DNA of 64,000 nucleotides, taken from positions 16,310 to 80,309 of the forward strand of contig WGNT01000025.1 of NCBI GenBank assembly GCA_016124425.1, given 5' to 3'. Under the pieces are notes generated by a model. It made no database searches. It saw only the letters and a program-made list of their open reading frames with translations, and was not told the origin of the DNA. How positions within the stretch are numbered: position 1 is the first letter of the stretch; each line of letters starts with the position of its first letter. This DNA comes from Cytophagales bacterium (GTDB lineage: Bacteria; Bacteroidota; Bacteroidia; Cytophagales; Cyclobacteriaceae). Shown here piece by piece: positions 1-10,521 of this stretch. The position numbers and the translations under genes are program-made.

Positions 1-2
1 AT

Positions 3-2771
3 ATGGCCTCCTTGGAAGAGGTTGTCGTTATCGGCTATGGTACAGCAAGAAAGCGGGATATTACTGGGGCTGTTTCCTCGGTGACAGCCACCCGATTGGA
101 AAATGAAAACCCTAATTCCGTGCAAGACGTGCTTCGAGGAAACGTCGCCGGATTGAATGTGGGACTGAATACATCAGCGAAAGGCGGCGGAAGCCTTGAA
201 GTTCGCGGGAGAACCTCTCTAAATGCGGGCGGAAGCCCATTGATTGTATTGGACGGGGCGATTTACTATGGCCAATTAGCGGACATTAACCCAAATGACA
301 TAGAAACAATTGATGTTCTCAAAGACGCAAGCTCCGCGGCGGTTTTTGGTGCAAAGGCTGCCAATGGGGTCGTCCTGGTTAATACCAAACGCGGAACGCT
401 CGGAAAGCCGATCATCAAAATCAACACCAACTGGGGAACACAGGGGATGGCGAAGCATCAGCCCGTGTATGATGGGCCTGGTTTCTTATCCTGGCGGGAA
501 GATGTTATGGAAAGTATCAATGCCGGAGGCTTCGAACCTTACCGATTTTCAAACCCCAACACCCTCCCTTCGGACATCTCGTTAGAAACCTGGCTCTCCT
601 ATGACGGGTCGGAGGGAGACCCTGAAACAGTTTGGTTGCAGCGCTTAAACATGCAACCCTTGGAAATCGCCAACTATAAGCGAGGCCAAACGACGGACTG
701 GTACAGCATGATGTTTCAAAACGGATTGCGACAGGACCATACAGTAAGTCTCTCAGGAAGAAGCGAAGATTTTCAATATTACTGGTCAATGGGATACTTA
801 GATAACGACGGGTTGATCGTCGGCGATAAATTCACCACCATAAGAAGCCGTTTTAACATCGAAGGCAATATAAACAAGTGGCTAAGTGTGGGTATGAATA
901 CCCAGTTTGCGGACCGGGACGAAAGCCAGGTACCAGTAGCGTGGGGAAACCTTGTAAACCTCTCCCCTTGGGCGGAGCCATTTCAGGAAGACGGCAGCCT
1001 TCGTTTTATGCCAAATGAAGAAGTAAGTGGTGGTAGACATCCTTATTATACCCCAAGCTTCACTGACAGGTTGCAAAGAGAAACCACCATAAACTCTACA
1101 TTATTTGCATCCATTAAACTTCCCTTTGGGATCAAATTCAGAACAAACTTCACGCCTAGGTATGAATTCTATGAGCGGTACAACCATGAAATGGCAGGCC
1201 ATCAGGATTTTGCCAATATGGGTGGACGCGCCAGCAGGCAGCAGCGCAAGGTGTATTTCTGGCAGGTGGATAATATCCTAAGCTGGAACAAGAGCATCAA
1301 CGACATCCACAACTTTGACGTGACCATGTTGGCGAATGCCGAGAAGTTCCAAAGCTGGGACAACACGATGACCAACACCGGCTTTGAACCTCATGATCGC
1401 TTGGGATTCCACAACATCGGTGCCGGAATCAACCCCATTATCTCCAGCAATGACGAATACCACACGGCCGATGCGCTTATGGGACGTCTGATTTACTCCT
1501 TTAACGACAAGTATGTAACCACACTTTCTGTACGTAGGGACGGCTACTCTGCATTTGGCCAAAGTAATCCAAGGGCTACTTTCACTTCCGCTGCATTTGC
1601 ATGGATGTTTACAGATGAGGATTTCATCAACATTCCTTGGTTGGATTTTGGTAAATTAAGGGCGTCCTGGGGAAGCAACGGGAACCGCGATATAGGACGC
1701 TATGCGGCCTTATCCGACCTTCAGACTGGTAAATATTTCTACCAGCGTCCCGCTGGTCAGTTGTACTTTGTAAGCCAGCTGTATGTGAACAGGATGCAAA
1801 ACAAAAACCTTCGTTGGGAACGGACTACGTCAGTTAACCTAGGACTTGATTTTTCCATGTTCAAGAATGTGATCGACGGATCCTTGGAAGTCTATCAGAT
1901 GTCTACGACAGATTTGTTGGTTGAGCGAAGCCTACCTGAAGTGCTTGCCTTTGATTTTGTTTCTACCAATTTGGGGGAAATACAAAACCGAGGTGTGGAA
2001 CTAACTCTTAATAGCCTAAACATGCAACGCGCCAATTTTACATGGCGAAGTAACTTAAACTTTCAGATGAACCGTAACAAAATTGTGAGTTTGTACGGCG
2101 ATTTAGATGAAAATGGAAAAGAATTGGATGATCTGCGCAACCGTTGGTTTATCGGAAGACCCATCGATCAAATATGGGATTATAATGCCGTGGGTATTTG
2201 GCAGACAGAAGAGGCAGAACAAGCTGCCGATTATGGTGTAAAACCCGGAGATTTTAAGGTTGAAGACGTCAATAACGATGGTGTATTTACCAACGCCGAT
2301 AGGCAGTTCCTCGGATTTAGCCAGCCAAGGTCCCGATGGAGCTTACGAAACGAATTCAAATTCTTTAATAATTTGGACATCTCGTTTATGATGTACGCCT
2401 ATTGGGGGCATATGGGGACGTTTAACCAATTACAAAACCGACAGGGATTTTTGGATCGCTCCAATTCCCATATACTTCCTTATTGGACAGCGGAAAACCC
2501 AAATAACGAATGGGCGAGACTTTATTCTAGCCAAGGTGGGGCAAGCCCGTTGAATGTTTATCGAATGCGCTCCTTTATCAGATTTGAGAACGTATCTATA
2601 GCCTACAGCGTGCCGAGACAAATCGTACAAAAGCTTAGTATACAGAACGTACGAATTTATGGAAACATTAGAAACGTTGGGTTCTTCGCGCCGGAATTTA
2701 ACTTCTGGGATCCGGAAACCGCAGCACCAACTCCAAGACAGTTTACGTTGGGGTTAGATTTAACGCTCTAA
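3..2771 (+). CDS. SusC/RagA-family TonB-linked outer membrane protein (5' end truncated by window edge)
   Basis: Plug motif LEEVVVIGYGT..., RGRTSLN, 'IDVLKDASSAAVFGAKAANGVVLVNTKRG', C-terminal beta-barrel ending in FTLGLDLTL; followed immediately by a SusD gene. Confidence 0.95.
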   Translation: MASLEEVVVIGYGTARKRDITGAVSSVTATRLENENPNSVQDVLRGNVAGLNVGLNTSAKGGGSLEVRGRTSLNAGGSPLIVLDGAIYYGQLADINPNDIETIDVLKDASSAAVFGAKAANGVVLVNTKRGTLGKPIIKINTNWGTQGMAKHQPVYDGPGFLSWREDVMESINAGGFEPYRFSNPNTLPSDISLETWLSYDGSEGDPETVWLQRLNMQPLEIANYKRGQTTDWYSMMFQNGLRQDHTVSLSGRSEDFQYYWSMGYLDNDGLIVGDKFTTIRSRFNIEGNINKWLSVGMNTQFADRDESQVPVAWGNLVNLSPWAEPFQEDGSLRFMPNEEVSGGRHPYYTPSFTDRLQRETTINSTLFASIKLPFGIKFRTNFTPRYEFYERYNHEMAGHQDFANMGGRASRQQRKVYFWQVDNILSWNKSINDIHNFDVTMLANAEKFQSWDNTMTNTGFEPHDRLGFHNIGAGINPIISSNDEYHTADALMGRLIYSFNDKYVTTLSVRRDGYSAFGQSNPRATFTSAAFAWMFTDEDFINIPWLDFGKLRASWGSNGNRDIGRYAALSDLQTGKYFYQRPAGQLYFVSQLYVNRMQNKNLRWERTTSVNLGLDFSMFKNVIDGSLEVYQMSTTDLLVERSLPEVLAFDFVSTNLGEIQNRGVELTLNSLNMQRANFTWRSNLNFQMNRNKIVSLYGDLDENGKELDDLRNRWFIGRPIDQIWDYNAVGIWQTEEAEQAADYGVKPGDFKVEDVNNDGVFTNADRQFLGFSQPRSRWSLRNEFKFFNNLDISFMMYAYWGHMGTFNQLQNRQGFLDRSNSHILPYWTAENPNNEWARLYSSQGGASPLNVYRMRSFIRFENVSIAYSVPRQIVQKLSIQNVRIYGNIRNVGFFAPEFNFWDPETAAPTPRQFTLGLDLTL

Positions 2772-2797
2772 TGATAGCAAACCAAAAAATAGAAACC

Positions 2798-4636
2798 ATG
2801 AAAAACATAATAAAAAAATCGTCACTATTTCATTGGATGCTGGGTCTTTCGTTACTAGTGATAACTCCTTCCTGCGACGACGAATGGCTTCAGCCTCAGC
2901 CGCTTTCCTTCTATGCCCCAGAAAACACCTTTAATGCAGCGAGTGGATTATGGGGTGCACTAGTTGCCTGTGAACGAAATATGCGCCACGAGTACACCGG
3001 GGATGGGCCACCGATCCTCACAGAGCATATCTTTTCAGAAGTGGCTATAGAGGGTACCACGGATAAATCCGGACCTGCCCAGGATTTGAATTTATTGATT
3101 ACACCAGATGCAGAACTAAACAGTGTCAATACCAATCGTATAGGATGGTATTTCGATGAAGGGTACAGGGCCATTAGGTATGCTAATACGGTTGTTTCAA
3201 GAATTGATGACCCGACGGATTATAAGTCTGAGGCAGAACGAAATCATATCTTGGCCACTGCCTATTTTCACCGGTCGCTGCGCTATTACCGCCTAACCAA
3301 TCAATTTGGAGATGTTCCTTTGATTCTCCATGAGATTACGGAACCCCGTTTAGATTTCTACTCCACCGACCGAGAGGTAATTCTTCGAAAAATGAAGTCG
3401 GATTTGGAATGGGGTGAGCAGTGGGTTCCCGAAGTAATGGACCGTGGTCAGGTTCCTAAAGGTGCCCTGCAGCATCTATTGACAAAGATTAACCTCGCCT
3501 TGGGTGAATTTGACGACGCGATCGCTTCAGCAAATCGTCTAATAGACGGCGGAACGCACGCTCTGATGACCGAACGCTTTGGATCAGTAGCTAATGATCC
3601 CAACCGGAATGTGATATGGGATCTGCACAGGCCAGAGAACAAGTCACTGGGAATCAATAAAGAAGCAATACTTCTGGTAATGGATCGGATAGAAACCGAC
3701 GGCAACTCCGGCGGTATGTCGTCCATGCGGCAAGCTGTTCCCTTTTGGATTACTAACATCAATACGCCTAATGGAAACCGTGGAACCATAGATCAGCCAG
3801 GAATTGAATTTGATCATGTAACCAACTATGGACGGGGAATTGGCCGATTACGGGGTACCTGGTATCATCAAAGCATGATCTGGGATGATGAGAACGACCT
3901 GCGTCATGCGCCGGGAAACTGGATGAACATGACGGATCTAGTATACAATAACCCAGGTATCAAGGGCCGGGATGATTACTACGGAAAGCCACTACAGTTT
4001 CGAAATGACGCCGGACAGGTCCTAGTCGTAGATACGATCAGAAGTTGGTTTTCTTGGCCACACTACAAGGTGTTTGTACCCCAGCCCCAGAATATACGGC
4101 CGGCGGGAGGCCATAGCGACTGGTATATTTTCAGACTTGCAGAGACATACCTTCTTCGTGCTGAAGCACACTTATGGAAGGGCAATGCTGCTGCTGCTGC
4201 CGCTGATATCAATGCCGTAAGAACACGCGCCGGTGCAGCACCCTACAGCCCTGGAGAAGTTACGATGTCCACCCTGCTGGATGAACGCGCCCGTGAGTTG
4301 TATTATGAAGAACCCAGAAACACGGAGTTGACGCGTATTGCTTTTATCTATGCAAAGACGGGTATTACTGCCTACAACGGCAAATCATACAACATGTCAA
4401 CTTTCTCGGAAAACAACTTCTATTATGACCGCATCATGGAAGTGACTGATTACTACAACAAAGGCGTATTTACGCGGCATGGCGACACGTATACGATGAG
4501 CCCATACCATGTCTTGTGGCCCATTCCGGCGAGTGCAATTAACACCAATACCCAGGGTATCATTAACCAAAACAAAGGATACTCCGGATTTGAAAATAAT
4601 GTTCCGCCGTTGACTACAATAGAAGAAGGAGATTAA
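2798..4636 (+). CDS. RagB/SusD-family nutrient uptake lipoprotein
   Basis: Lipoprotein signal 'LLVITPSCDDEWLQPQPLSFYAPENTF'; SusD-type C-terminus; adjacent to SusC. ORF opens at 2771, but the ATG at 2798 (MKNIIKK) gives a proper signal peptide. Confidence 0.93.
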   Translation: MKNIIKKSSLFHWMLGLSLLVITPSCDDEWLQPQPLSFYAPENTFNAASGLWGALVACERNMRHEYTGDGPPILTEHIFSEVAIEGTTDKSGPAQDLNLLITPDAELNSVNTNRIGWYFDEGYRAIRYANTVVSRIDDPTDYKSEAERNHILATAYFHRSLRYYRLTNQFGDVPLILHEITEPRLDFYSTDREVILRKMKSDLEWGEQWVPEVMDRGQVPKGALQHLLTKINLALGEFDDAIASANRLIDGGTHALMTERFGSVANDPNRNVIWDLHRPENKSLGINKEAILLVMDRIETDGNSGGMSSMRQAVPFWITNINTPNGNRGTIDQPGIEFDHVTNYGRGIGRLRGTWYHQSMIWDDENDLRHAPGNWMNMTDLVYNNPGIKGRDDYYGKPLQFRNDAGQVLVVDTIRSWFSWPHYKVFVPQPQNIRPAGGHSDWYIFRLAETYLLRAEAHLWKGNAAAAAADINAVRTRAGAAPYSPGEVTMSTLLDERARELYYEEPRNTELTRIAFIYAKTGITAYNGKSYNMSTFSENNFYYDRIMEVTDYYNKGVFTRHGDTYTMSPYHVLWPIPASAINTNTQGIINQNKGYSGFENNVPPLTTIEEGD

Positions 4637-4658
4637 CAACCTATCAATTTAAAAATAC

Positions 4659-4700
4659 CCCCCAAGATTGGCCTTACAGCCACTTGGGGGTTTTTTATTT
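4659..4700 (+). terminator. Rho-independent terminator downstream of susD-like gene
   Basis: CCCCCAAG ... CTTGGGGG stem followed by TTTTTTATTTT. Confidence 0.8.
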
Positions 4701-4769
4701 TAAGCCACACAGCATTCGGTGAACGTCACCCTATTACCCTGTTTCAATGCCTCTGAATATGTGTCACCC

Positions 4770-7190
4770 TTAGATGCCCTCCAGCTTATCCAACGCATCC
4801 TCTAAATTAATCCCGTCCCCCAACACCCCCAGAAATAGCTTTGGCTTGGACTTTATCCGGTCCGGCATGGTAAATAGGGTAAAGTCCCTCATATCGAGAC
4901 CAGCCTTTACCTCGTTCCATTCTAGCGGAGCCGAAACGGTGGCATCCGGCTTAGGCCGGACACAGTAGGGCGCAGCCAACGTCTGGCCTTTCCTATTCTG
5001 CAGATAGTCCAAATAAATCTTACCTTCCCGCTTGTTCTTGGTCCTCTCCAGTGTACACAGCGCCGGTAGCTTTTCCTCAATCAAATAACAAAGTAACTTG
5101 ATAAAATCCCGAACGTCCTCATACCCATACTTCGCTCCGAAGGGAAGGTAAATATGCAATCCCTTTGAGCCCGATGTTTTACAGTAACCTTCTATTTTAC
5201 CCACTTTTAATATGTCATATGCTGCCTGTGCCACTTCAATTACCTCCTCAAAGGTAGTTGTAGGAGATGGGTCCAAATCTATCACTCCATAATCTGGATT
5301 TTCAAGCGACGAGACCGTAGAATTCCAGGGGTTGATCTCAATGCAACCCAGATTAGCCATGTAAAGCAGGCTGGCTTCATTCTGGCAAAGTAGGTATTCG
5401 ATTTCCTTTTCAGAAGATGAGGAGTAAATCTGAATTGTCTCTATCCAATTTGGGAAAATGCCCGCAGTATCCTTGTGATAGAAACTTGGAGCGTCAATTC
5501 CATCCGGATGACGGTGCATATTCTGAGGCCTATCTTTTAAAAACGGTAGTATAACGTCTGAAACTGAGAGATAATAATCCAGCAGTTGAAATTTGGTAAT
5601 CCCTGAGTCTGGCCAGTAGACTTTTTCAAGATTCGAAATTGGAACTTCAAATCCACCTACTTCCAGCATGTCCGAGTTCGCTTTTCTATTTTTAGGGGCA
5701 GAGTCAACGAACTCTTCTGGCTCTATCTCCCTTGTTAATTTGTCGTTTCTTATACCCTTGTATGAAGGATGCCGCATAAGGCCACTTTTTGTCCAGTTGG
5801 CAAATTTTACCTCAACCACGAGCCTAGGTTCTAACCAATGTGGGGTTCTCCCCTTAAGATTGATTGTTTTGTCAAACGGTGACTTATCTTTCTTGAGCGA
5901 CTTAAACTGTTCCCACAACTGCCTTTGCGTCCGATCGTCAAATCCGGTTCCACAATTCCCTACGTAGGCCAGTTTCCCGTTTTTGTAAACTCCTAGAATT
6001 AAGGATCCGAAAAATCTACCGTCTGATTCAGTGTATCCTGCTATCAATGCCTCTTGACTTTCTACTGCTTTGATTTTTAACCAATTCTCCGTTCTTCTGC
6101 CTACCTCATAGGTCGAAGTAGATTTTTTTGCCATTACTCCCTCCAACCCGGAAGATACGACCTGCTCGTAAAATGCATTTCCGAGACTCTCAATATGATC
6201 GCAATAATGAACGAGCGGTGTTCCTTCTATTACTTCTTGGATTAAACTTTTCCTCTCCAACAATGGCAAATGTGTTATATCGTGGCCATTCAGATACAAG
6301 ATATCAAAAACATAATATCTCAGTTCCCCGTCCTGTGTCTCTGTATAATGCTGAAGCTTTTGAAAATCTGGCTTACCTTCTCCGTCCACAATTACCACCT
6401 CTCCATCCAAAACCACTTCATGAGGTATAGTCGTAAGGTTTTTGTATAGGGCGCGAAAATGTTGCTTAAAAGATATCCCATTTCTGGAGTAAATTTCTGC
6501 TTTTCCGTTTTGAATATTTGTCAGAATCCGGTACCCGTCCCACTTTATTTCAAAAATCCAGCCTGCTTTGCTAAAAATTGATGTTGTCTTACCTGCAAGC
6601 ATAGGACTCACCATCTTATGAATATCCAACCCTGGAGGGTCAGTAGCGGTTTCCTCCTTGCTATCAAGCCATTCCTCAGCATCATAGGAAAGTCTTGTCG
6701 CGTATTCATCTTCTTTTTTGATCAACAACCACTGGTCATTCTTTTCCCCTCCACGGGTGTGCACCAACGCAAAAATACCAAGCAGCTTTGTCCCAAAAAA
6801 TTCAAGTTTTAGGTCCCCCCTGATATATTGCTCAGACAAGTCCCCCTTGCTTCCCGGTGCTAGCCTGAACGTGCCTTCATCCCATATCACCATGCTTCCA
6901 GCTCCGTAATTTCCTTTGGGAATAACTCCTTCAAAACTCAAATAGTCAATGGGGTGATCCTCGGTATGAATGGAGAGTCTTTTGTCTTTGGAATTCATGG
7001 AAGGGCCCTTTGGAACTGCCCAACTTTTAAGTACTCCCTCCATTTCCAATCTGAGATCATAGTGTAACCTTCTAGCTTTATGCCGTTGCACTACAAATCT
7101 AAAACTGGAAGATTTTACTGGTAAGTCATTGCCAATAGGCTCTGGTGTGGTCGAAAAATCCCTTTTATCCGCATATTTCTTCAGTGACAT
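4770..7190 (-). CDS. ligD: DNA ligase D (domain order phosphoesterase-ligase-polymerase)
   Basis: PE domain 'FVVQRHKARRLHYDLRLEMEGVLKSWAVPKGPS', ligase motif 'EIKWDGYR', C-terminal primase/polymerase 'PDSGITKFQLLDYYLSVSDVILPFLKDRPQNMHRHPDGI'. Confidence 0.96.
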   Translation of the reverse strand: MSLKKYADKRDFSTTPEPIGNDLPVKSSSFRFVVQRHKARRLHYDLRLEMEGVLKSWAVPKGPSMNSKDKRLSIHTEDHPIDYLSFEGVIPKGNYGAGSMVIWDEGTFRLAPGSKGDLSEQYIRGDLKLEFFGTKLLGIFALVHTRGGEKNDQWLLIKKEDEYATRLSYDAEEWLDSKEETATDPPGLDIHKMVSPMLAGKTTSIFSKAGWIFEIKWDGYRILTNIQNGKAEIYSRNGISFKQHFRALYKNLTTIPHEVVLDGEVVIVDGEGKPDFQKLQHYTETQDGELRYYVFDILYLNGHDITHLPLLERKSLIQEVIEGTPLVHYCDHIESLGNAFYEQVVSSGLEGVMAKKSTSTYEVGRRTENWLKIKAVESQEALIAGYTESDGRFFGSLILGVYKNGKLAYVGNCGTGFDDRTQRQLWEQFKSLKKDKSPFDKTINLKGRTPHWLEPRLVVEVKFANWTKSGLMRHPSYKGIRNDKLTREIEPEEFVDSAPKNRKANSDMLEVGGFEVPISNLEKVYWPDSGITKFQLLDYYLSVSDVILPFLKDRPQNMHRHPDGIDAPSFYHKDTAGIFPNWIETIQIYSSSSEKEIEYLLCQNEASLLYMANLGCIEINPWNSTVSSLENPDYGVIDLDPSPTTTFEEVIEVAQAAYDILKVGKIEGYCKTSGSKGLHIYLPFGAKYGYEDVRDFIKLLCYLIEEKLPALCTLERTKNKREGKIYLDYLQNRKGQTLAAPYCVRPKPDATVSAPLEWNEVKAGLDMRDFTLFTMPDRIKSKPKLFLGVLGDGINLEDALDKLEGI

Positions 7191-7960
7191 TAGGACGCTT
7201 TTTTCTTTTTCTCCAAACTGGCTTTCAATTGCGCCATCAAATCTTTGGCTGGCGTGGATTCCCTTTCAAATTTCGCTTTCTCCAATTTCTTACCGCTCGA
7301 TTTGGATTCGATAATCTTCATCAACTGATCATTATAGATATCCTTGTATTTGCCAAAATCAAATTTCTCGGTATACTGATCTATCAGCGAAAGGGCCATA
7401 TCAACCTCCTTTTTGGATACCTTGGTTTTTGGCAAATTCAGTTCAGCACCATCTCTAATCTCATCCGAAAAACGAATGACGTTCAATACCAAGATGTCCT
7501 TGTAGACACCAATCAAACTCAGGTTTTCCTTTTGGCGCATAACGAAAGTGGCAAGTCCCATCTTTTTAGTTTTTTTCAAGGCGTCCCTTAATAGGTTGTA
7601 GGATTTTCCACCTTCCTTCTGCGGCTCAAGAAAGTACGGCTTTTTAAAAAGTACATCAGCGACCTCTGCCTCCTCTACAAAAGCTTCAATGTCAAGCGTC
7701 TTACTTTTAACTATGTTGGCTTGTTCGAAATCTTCATCCTCAAGCACGATATAGCTGTCTCCCTTTTTAAAACCTTTCACAATATCTTTCCATTCCACCT
7801 CCTTCCCTGTGTTCTCATTTACCCGCTTATACCTGATTCTAGCATGGTCATGACTATCCAGCATATCTAAGTCCAGCTTTCTGTCTTCGGAAGCAGAATA
7901 CATTTTTATAGGAATCGTCACTAACCCAAAACTTATCGAACCGTTCCAAATAGATCTCAT
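7190..7960 (-). CDS. ku: Ku protein (bacterial NHEJ)
   Basis: 'MRSIWNGSISFGLVTIPIKMYSASEDRKLDLDMLDSHDHARIRYKRVNENTGKEVEW'; stop overlaps LigD start by 1 nt (TAATG). Confidence 0.96.
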   Translation of the reverse strand: MRSIWNGSISFGLVTIPIKMYSASEDRKLDLDMLDSHDHARIRYKRVNENTGKEVEWKDIVKGFKKGDSYIVLEDEDFEQANIVKSKTLDIEAFVEEAEVADVLFKKPYFLEPQKEGGKSYNLLRDALKKTKKMGLATFVMRQKENLSLIGVYKDILVLNVIRFSDEIRDGAELNLPKTKVSKKEVDMALSLIDQYTEKFDFGKYKDIYNDQLMKIIESKSSGKKLEKAKFERESTPAKDLMAQLKASLEKKKKAS

Positions 7961-8401
7961 AATACCGTTTTTTCACCTTTAATCGCTCATCTAGCGAGAT
8001 ATAGCGAAATCTATACCAATCCGAAAGTAACGCGTACATACGCTTTCTCTATAATTCCTACTATAGAAATCATTGAGAAAAAGAAACAGCTGTTGACGTA
8101 GCGGACACAAGTAGTCTCTAATGACTGCATATGGAGCATGGCGACGCTCTCCGAGGGTGATTGACTCGTTGTAATTTTACTGAACCGTCGGTGTACAAAT
8201 ACATGCAACTAGGTGGGAAAGAAAATACCGGATTTGAGGAAATGCAGTACGCCATAATTAAAATTTATGGTTACTTATATTTAAATTTCATATAAAAAAC
8301 CAAATATGATATTATTATTTACTATTTTATTCATATTAATTAAATTAAGCAAGAACTGGTAAAAAAATTGATACTCCCAAACCAAGACATGTAAAACGAA
8401 C

Positions 8402-8620
8402 TTGTTTATGAAAATGCACAAATTACTGATTGTTGGCGCTGCTTTTGTACTAATGCTCTCCTATGATACTAATTCGGTTTCGTTCAGCGAGGAGAATCAA
8501 ACGATGTTCTATCAGTCTACAAGTACCGACACCATTGAGCGAACTTCCCGAGATAATCTATTAACCATCCCTACGAAGGAAAGCGAAAATAAGGAAACAC
8601 ATCGGAAGCCCTACTCCTAG
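8402..8620 (+). CDS. Small hypothetical exported protein
   Basis: 72 aa ORF with hydrophobic N-terminal signal (MHKLLIVGAAFVLMLS); no recognised domain. Confidence 0.35.
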   Translation: MFMKMHKLLIVGAAFVLMLSYDTNSVSFSEENQTMFYQSTSTDTIERTSRDNLLTIPTKESENKETHRKPYS

Positions 8621-8727
8621 CAGGAAGTCCCTCACTTTTTAGATTGTCCATCTATGTCTTCGCATTTTACTGTTCTTACCCAACACCTGACCTTCTTTAA
8701 ATTATAAATAGGACGCTTTATTACTTT

Positions 8728-10521
8728 ATGAAAAAATCAAAATACCCCGGTATGGGAGCTGTAGTAACACCTGAGGGGGTTACATTCCGAGTTTGGGCTC
8801 CCAACGCCTCTAAGCTATTTGTGTCCGGCAACTTCAATGATTGGAATGAAGAAAAATGTCCGCTCGTGCACGAAGAAAACGGCTATTGGAGTTGTCACAG
8901 TGCTGAAGCGCAACCTGGAGACGAATACAAATTTATCATCCACACCGGAGAGACCGTATTACAGAAGATTGACCCATATGCTAAAAAGATGGTACACAGT
9001 AACGGCAACGCCGTAATAATTGACCTGTCTAAAGATTGGAAAGACCATGAATTCCGCCCAGCCCCGCTGAACGAATGGGTCATTTATGAACTGCACATTG
9101 GTACTTTCAACAGAGAAGGCGTCGACGATGGGGCCGTGGGGACGTTTCAAACCGCAGCTAAAAAGTTAGATTATCTAAAGGCCCTGGGAATCAACGTGAT
9201 CGAATTGATGCCTGTCGCTGAATTTCCTGCCGACAGGTCTTGGGGATACAATCCCTCCCACCCTTTTGCGGTAGAAACGTCGTATGGAGGACCTGAGGGG
9301 TTAATGCATTTTGTTTATGAAGCTCATATCCGTGGAATAGCCGTAATTCTGGATGTTGTATACAATCATTTTGGACCGGATGATTTGGATCTTTGGCAAT
9401 TTGATGGATGGGAAGAAGGTGGTCTGGGAGGTATTTATTTCTACAATGACTACCGTGCAAAAACACCATGGGGGGACACCCGGCCGGACTTCGGACGTCC
9501 TGAGGTGCGGAATTACCTGCGGGACAATGCGATGCTCTGGTTAGAAACCTATCAGCTAGACGGATTACGTCTAGACGCTACAGCTATTATCAGGCTGGTG
9601 AATCACGAAGAAGGAGGAAGCGGCGATCCCTTGGAAGAAGGGGTTGTTTTTCTCAAGGATTTGAATACCGAAATCAGGGAGCGCTTTCCTTATAAGGTGT
9701 TGATTGCGGAAGATCTGAAAACCGATGCGAGCGTTACCGCACCTGTAGATGAAGGTGGTCTTGGATTCCATTGCCAGTGGGGAAATGGCTTTGCACATAC
9801 TATAAAGGAAATTCTCGTCGAACAGGAAGATGCAAACAGAAGGTTCCAGTCCTTACTTGATGTTTTGTTCAGAAAATTCAACAACGATGCCTTTCAGAAG
9901 GTCATCTTTAGCGAATCCCACGACGAGGTGTCGGAGAAGTTTTCACGGTTACCAGATCAGATTCAACCGGGAGATGCCGAAGGTGAATTTGCCAAGAAGA
10001 AATCGACATTGGGTGCGTTAACCTTACTAACTGCTCCCGGAATACCAATGCTCTTTCAGGGACAGGAATTCCTCACCTACGAATACTTTGGTGATGAGTC
10101 TCCTTTGGACTGGCAAAGAAGTGAAACGTTTGGCGGTATCGTACAGATGTATCGAGACTTGATTCACCTACGAAAATCACTTGACGGTGCCACCCGCGGA
10201 TTAAATGGACAACAAGCGGAGCTATTTCACCGAAATGATGAAGGCCTAGTGCTCTCATATTCCCGCTTTCATGACGACGACCTTGAAAACATCGTTGTTG
10301 TGATCCTGAATTTCTCACATGAAACAAAATATGGCTATAGGATTGGCATCCCGCACGGCGGAAACTGGAAGGTTGTGTTTAACAGTGGGTGGAATGGCTA
10401 TGATACCGATTTCTCACAGGTAGAATTGTTTAGTGTTGACGCTATGGAAGGAACGGACGGCCATCCCTTCTCCATAATGGTAGACATCCCCTCCTATGGC
10501 GGGCTGATTCTATCAAGATGA
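8728..10521 (+). CDS. GH13 alpha-glucan enzyme (branching-enzyme/trehalohydrolase-like, CBM48 + alpha-amylase domain)
   Basis: N-terminal CBM48-like 'VTFRVWAPNASKLFVSGNFNDWN', GH13 motifs 'VILDVVYNHFGP', 'DGLRLDATAII', 'VIFSESHDE'. Confidence 0.88.
   Translation: MKKSKYPGMGAVVTPEGVTFRVWAPNASKLFVSGNFNDWNEEKCPLVHEENGYWSCHSAEAQPGDEYKFIIHTGETVLQKIDPYAKKMVHSNGNAVIIDLSKDWKDHEFRPAPLNEWVIYELHIGTFNREGVDDGAVGTFQTAAKKLDYLKALGINVIELMPVAEFPADRSWGYNPSHPFAVETSYGGPEGLMHFVYEAHIRGIAVILDVVYNHFGPDDLDLWQFDGWEEGGLGGIYFYNDYRAKTPWGDTRPDFGRPEVRNYLRDNAMLWLETYQLDGLRLDATAIIRLVNHEEGGSGDPLEEGVVFLKDLNTEIRERFPYKVLIAEDLKTDASVTAPVDEGGLGFHCQWGNGFAHTIKEILVEQEDANRRFQSLLDVLFRKFNNDAFQKVIFSESHDEVSEKFSRLPDQIQPGDAEGEFAKKKSTLGALTLLTAPGIPMLFQGQEFLTYEYFGDESPLDWQRSETFGGIVQMYRDLIHLRKSLDGATRGLNGQQAELFHRNDEGLVLSYSRFHDDDLENIVVVILNFSHETKYGYRIGIPHGGNWKVVFNSGWNGYDTDFSQVELFSVDAMEGTDGHPFSIMVDIPSYGGLILSR

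Noticed and set aside
4188-4205. GCTGCTGCTGCTGCCGCTG run in the SusD-like gene
   Set aside because: Short alanine tract (NAAAAA) inside the coding sequence; too short to call a phase-variable repeat
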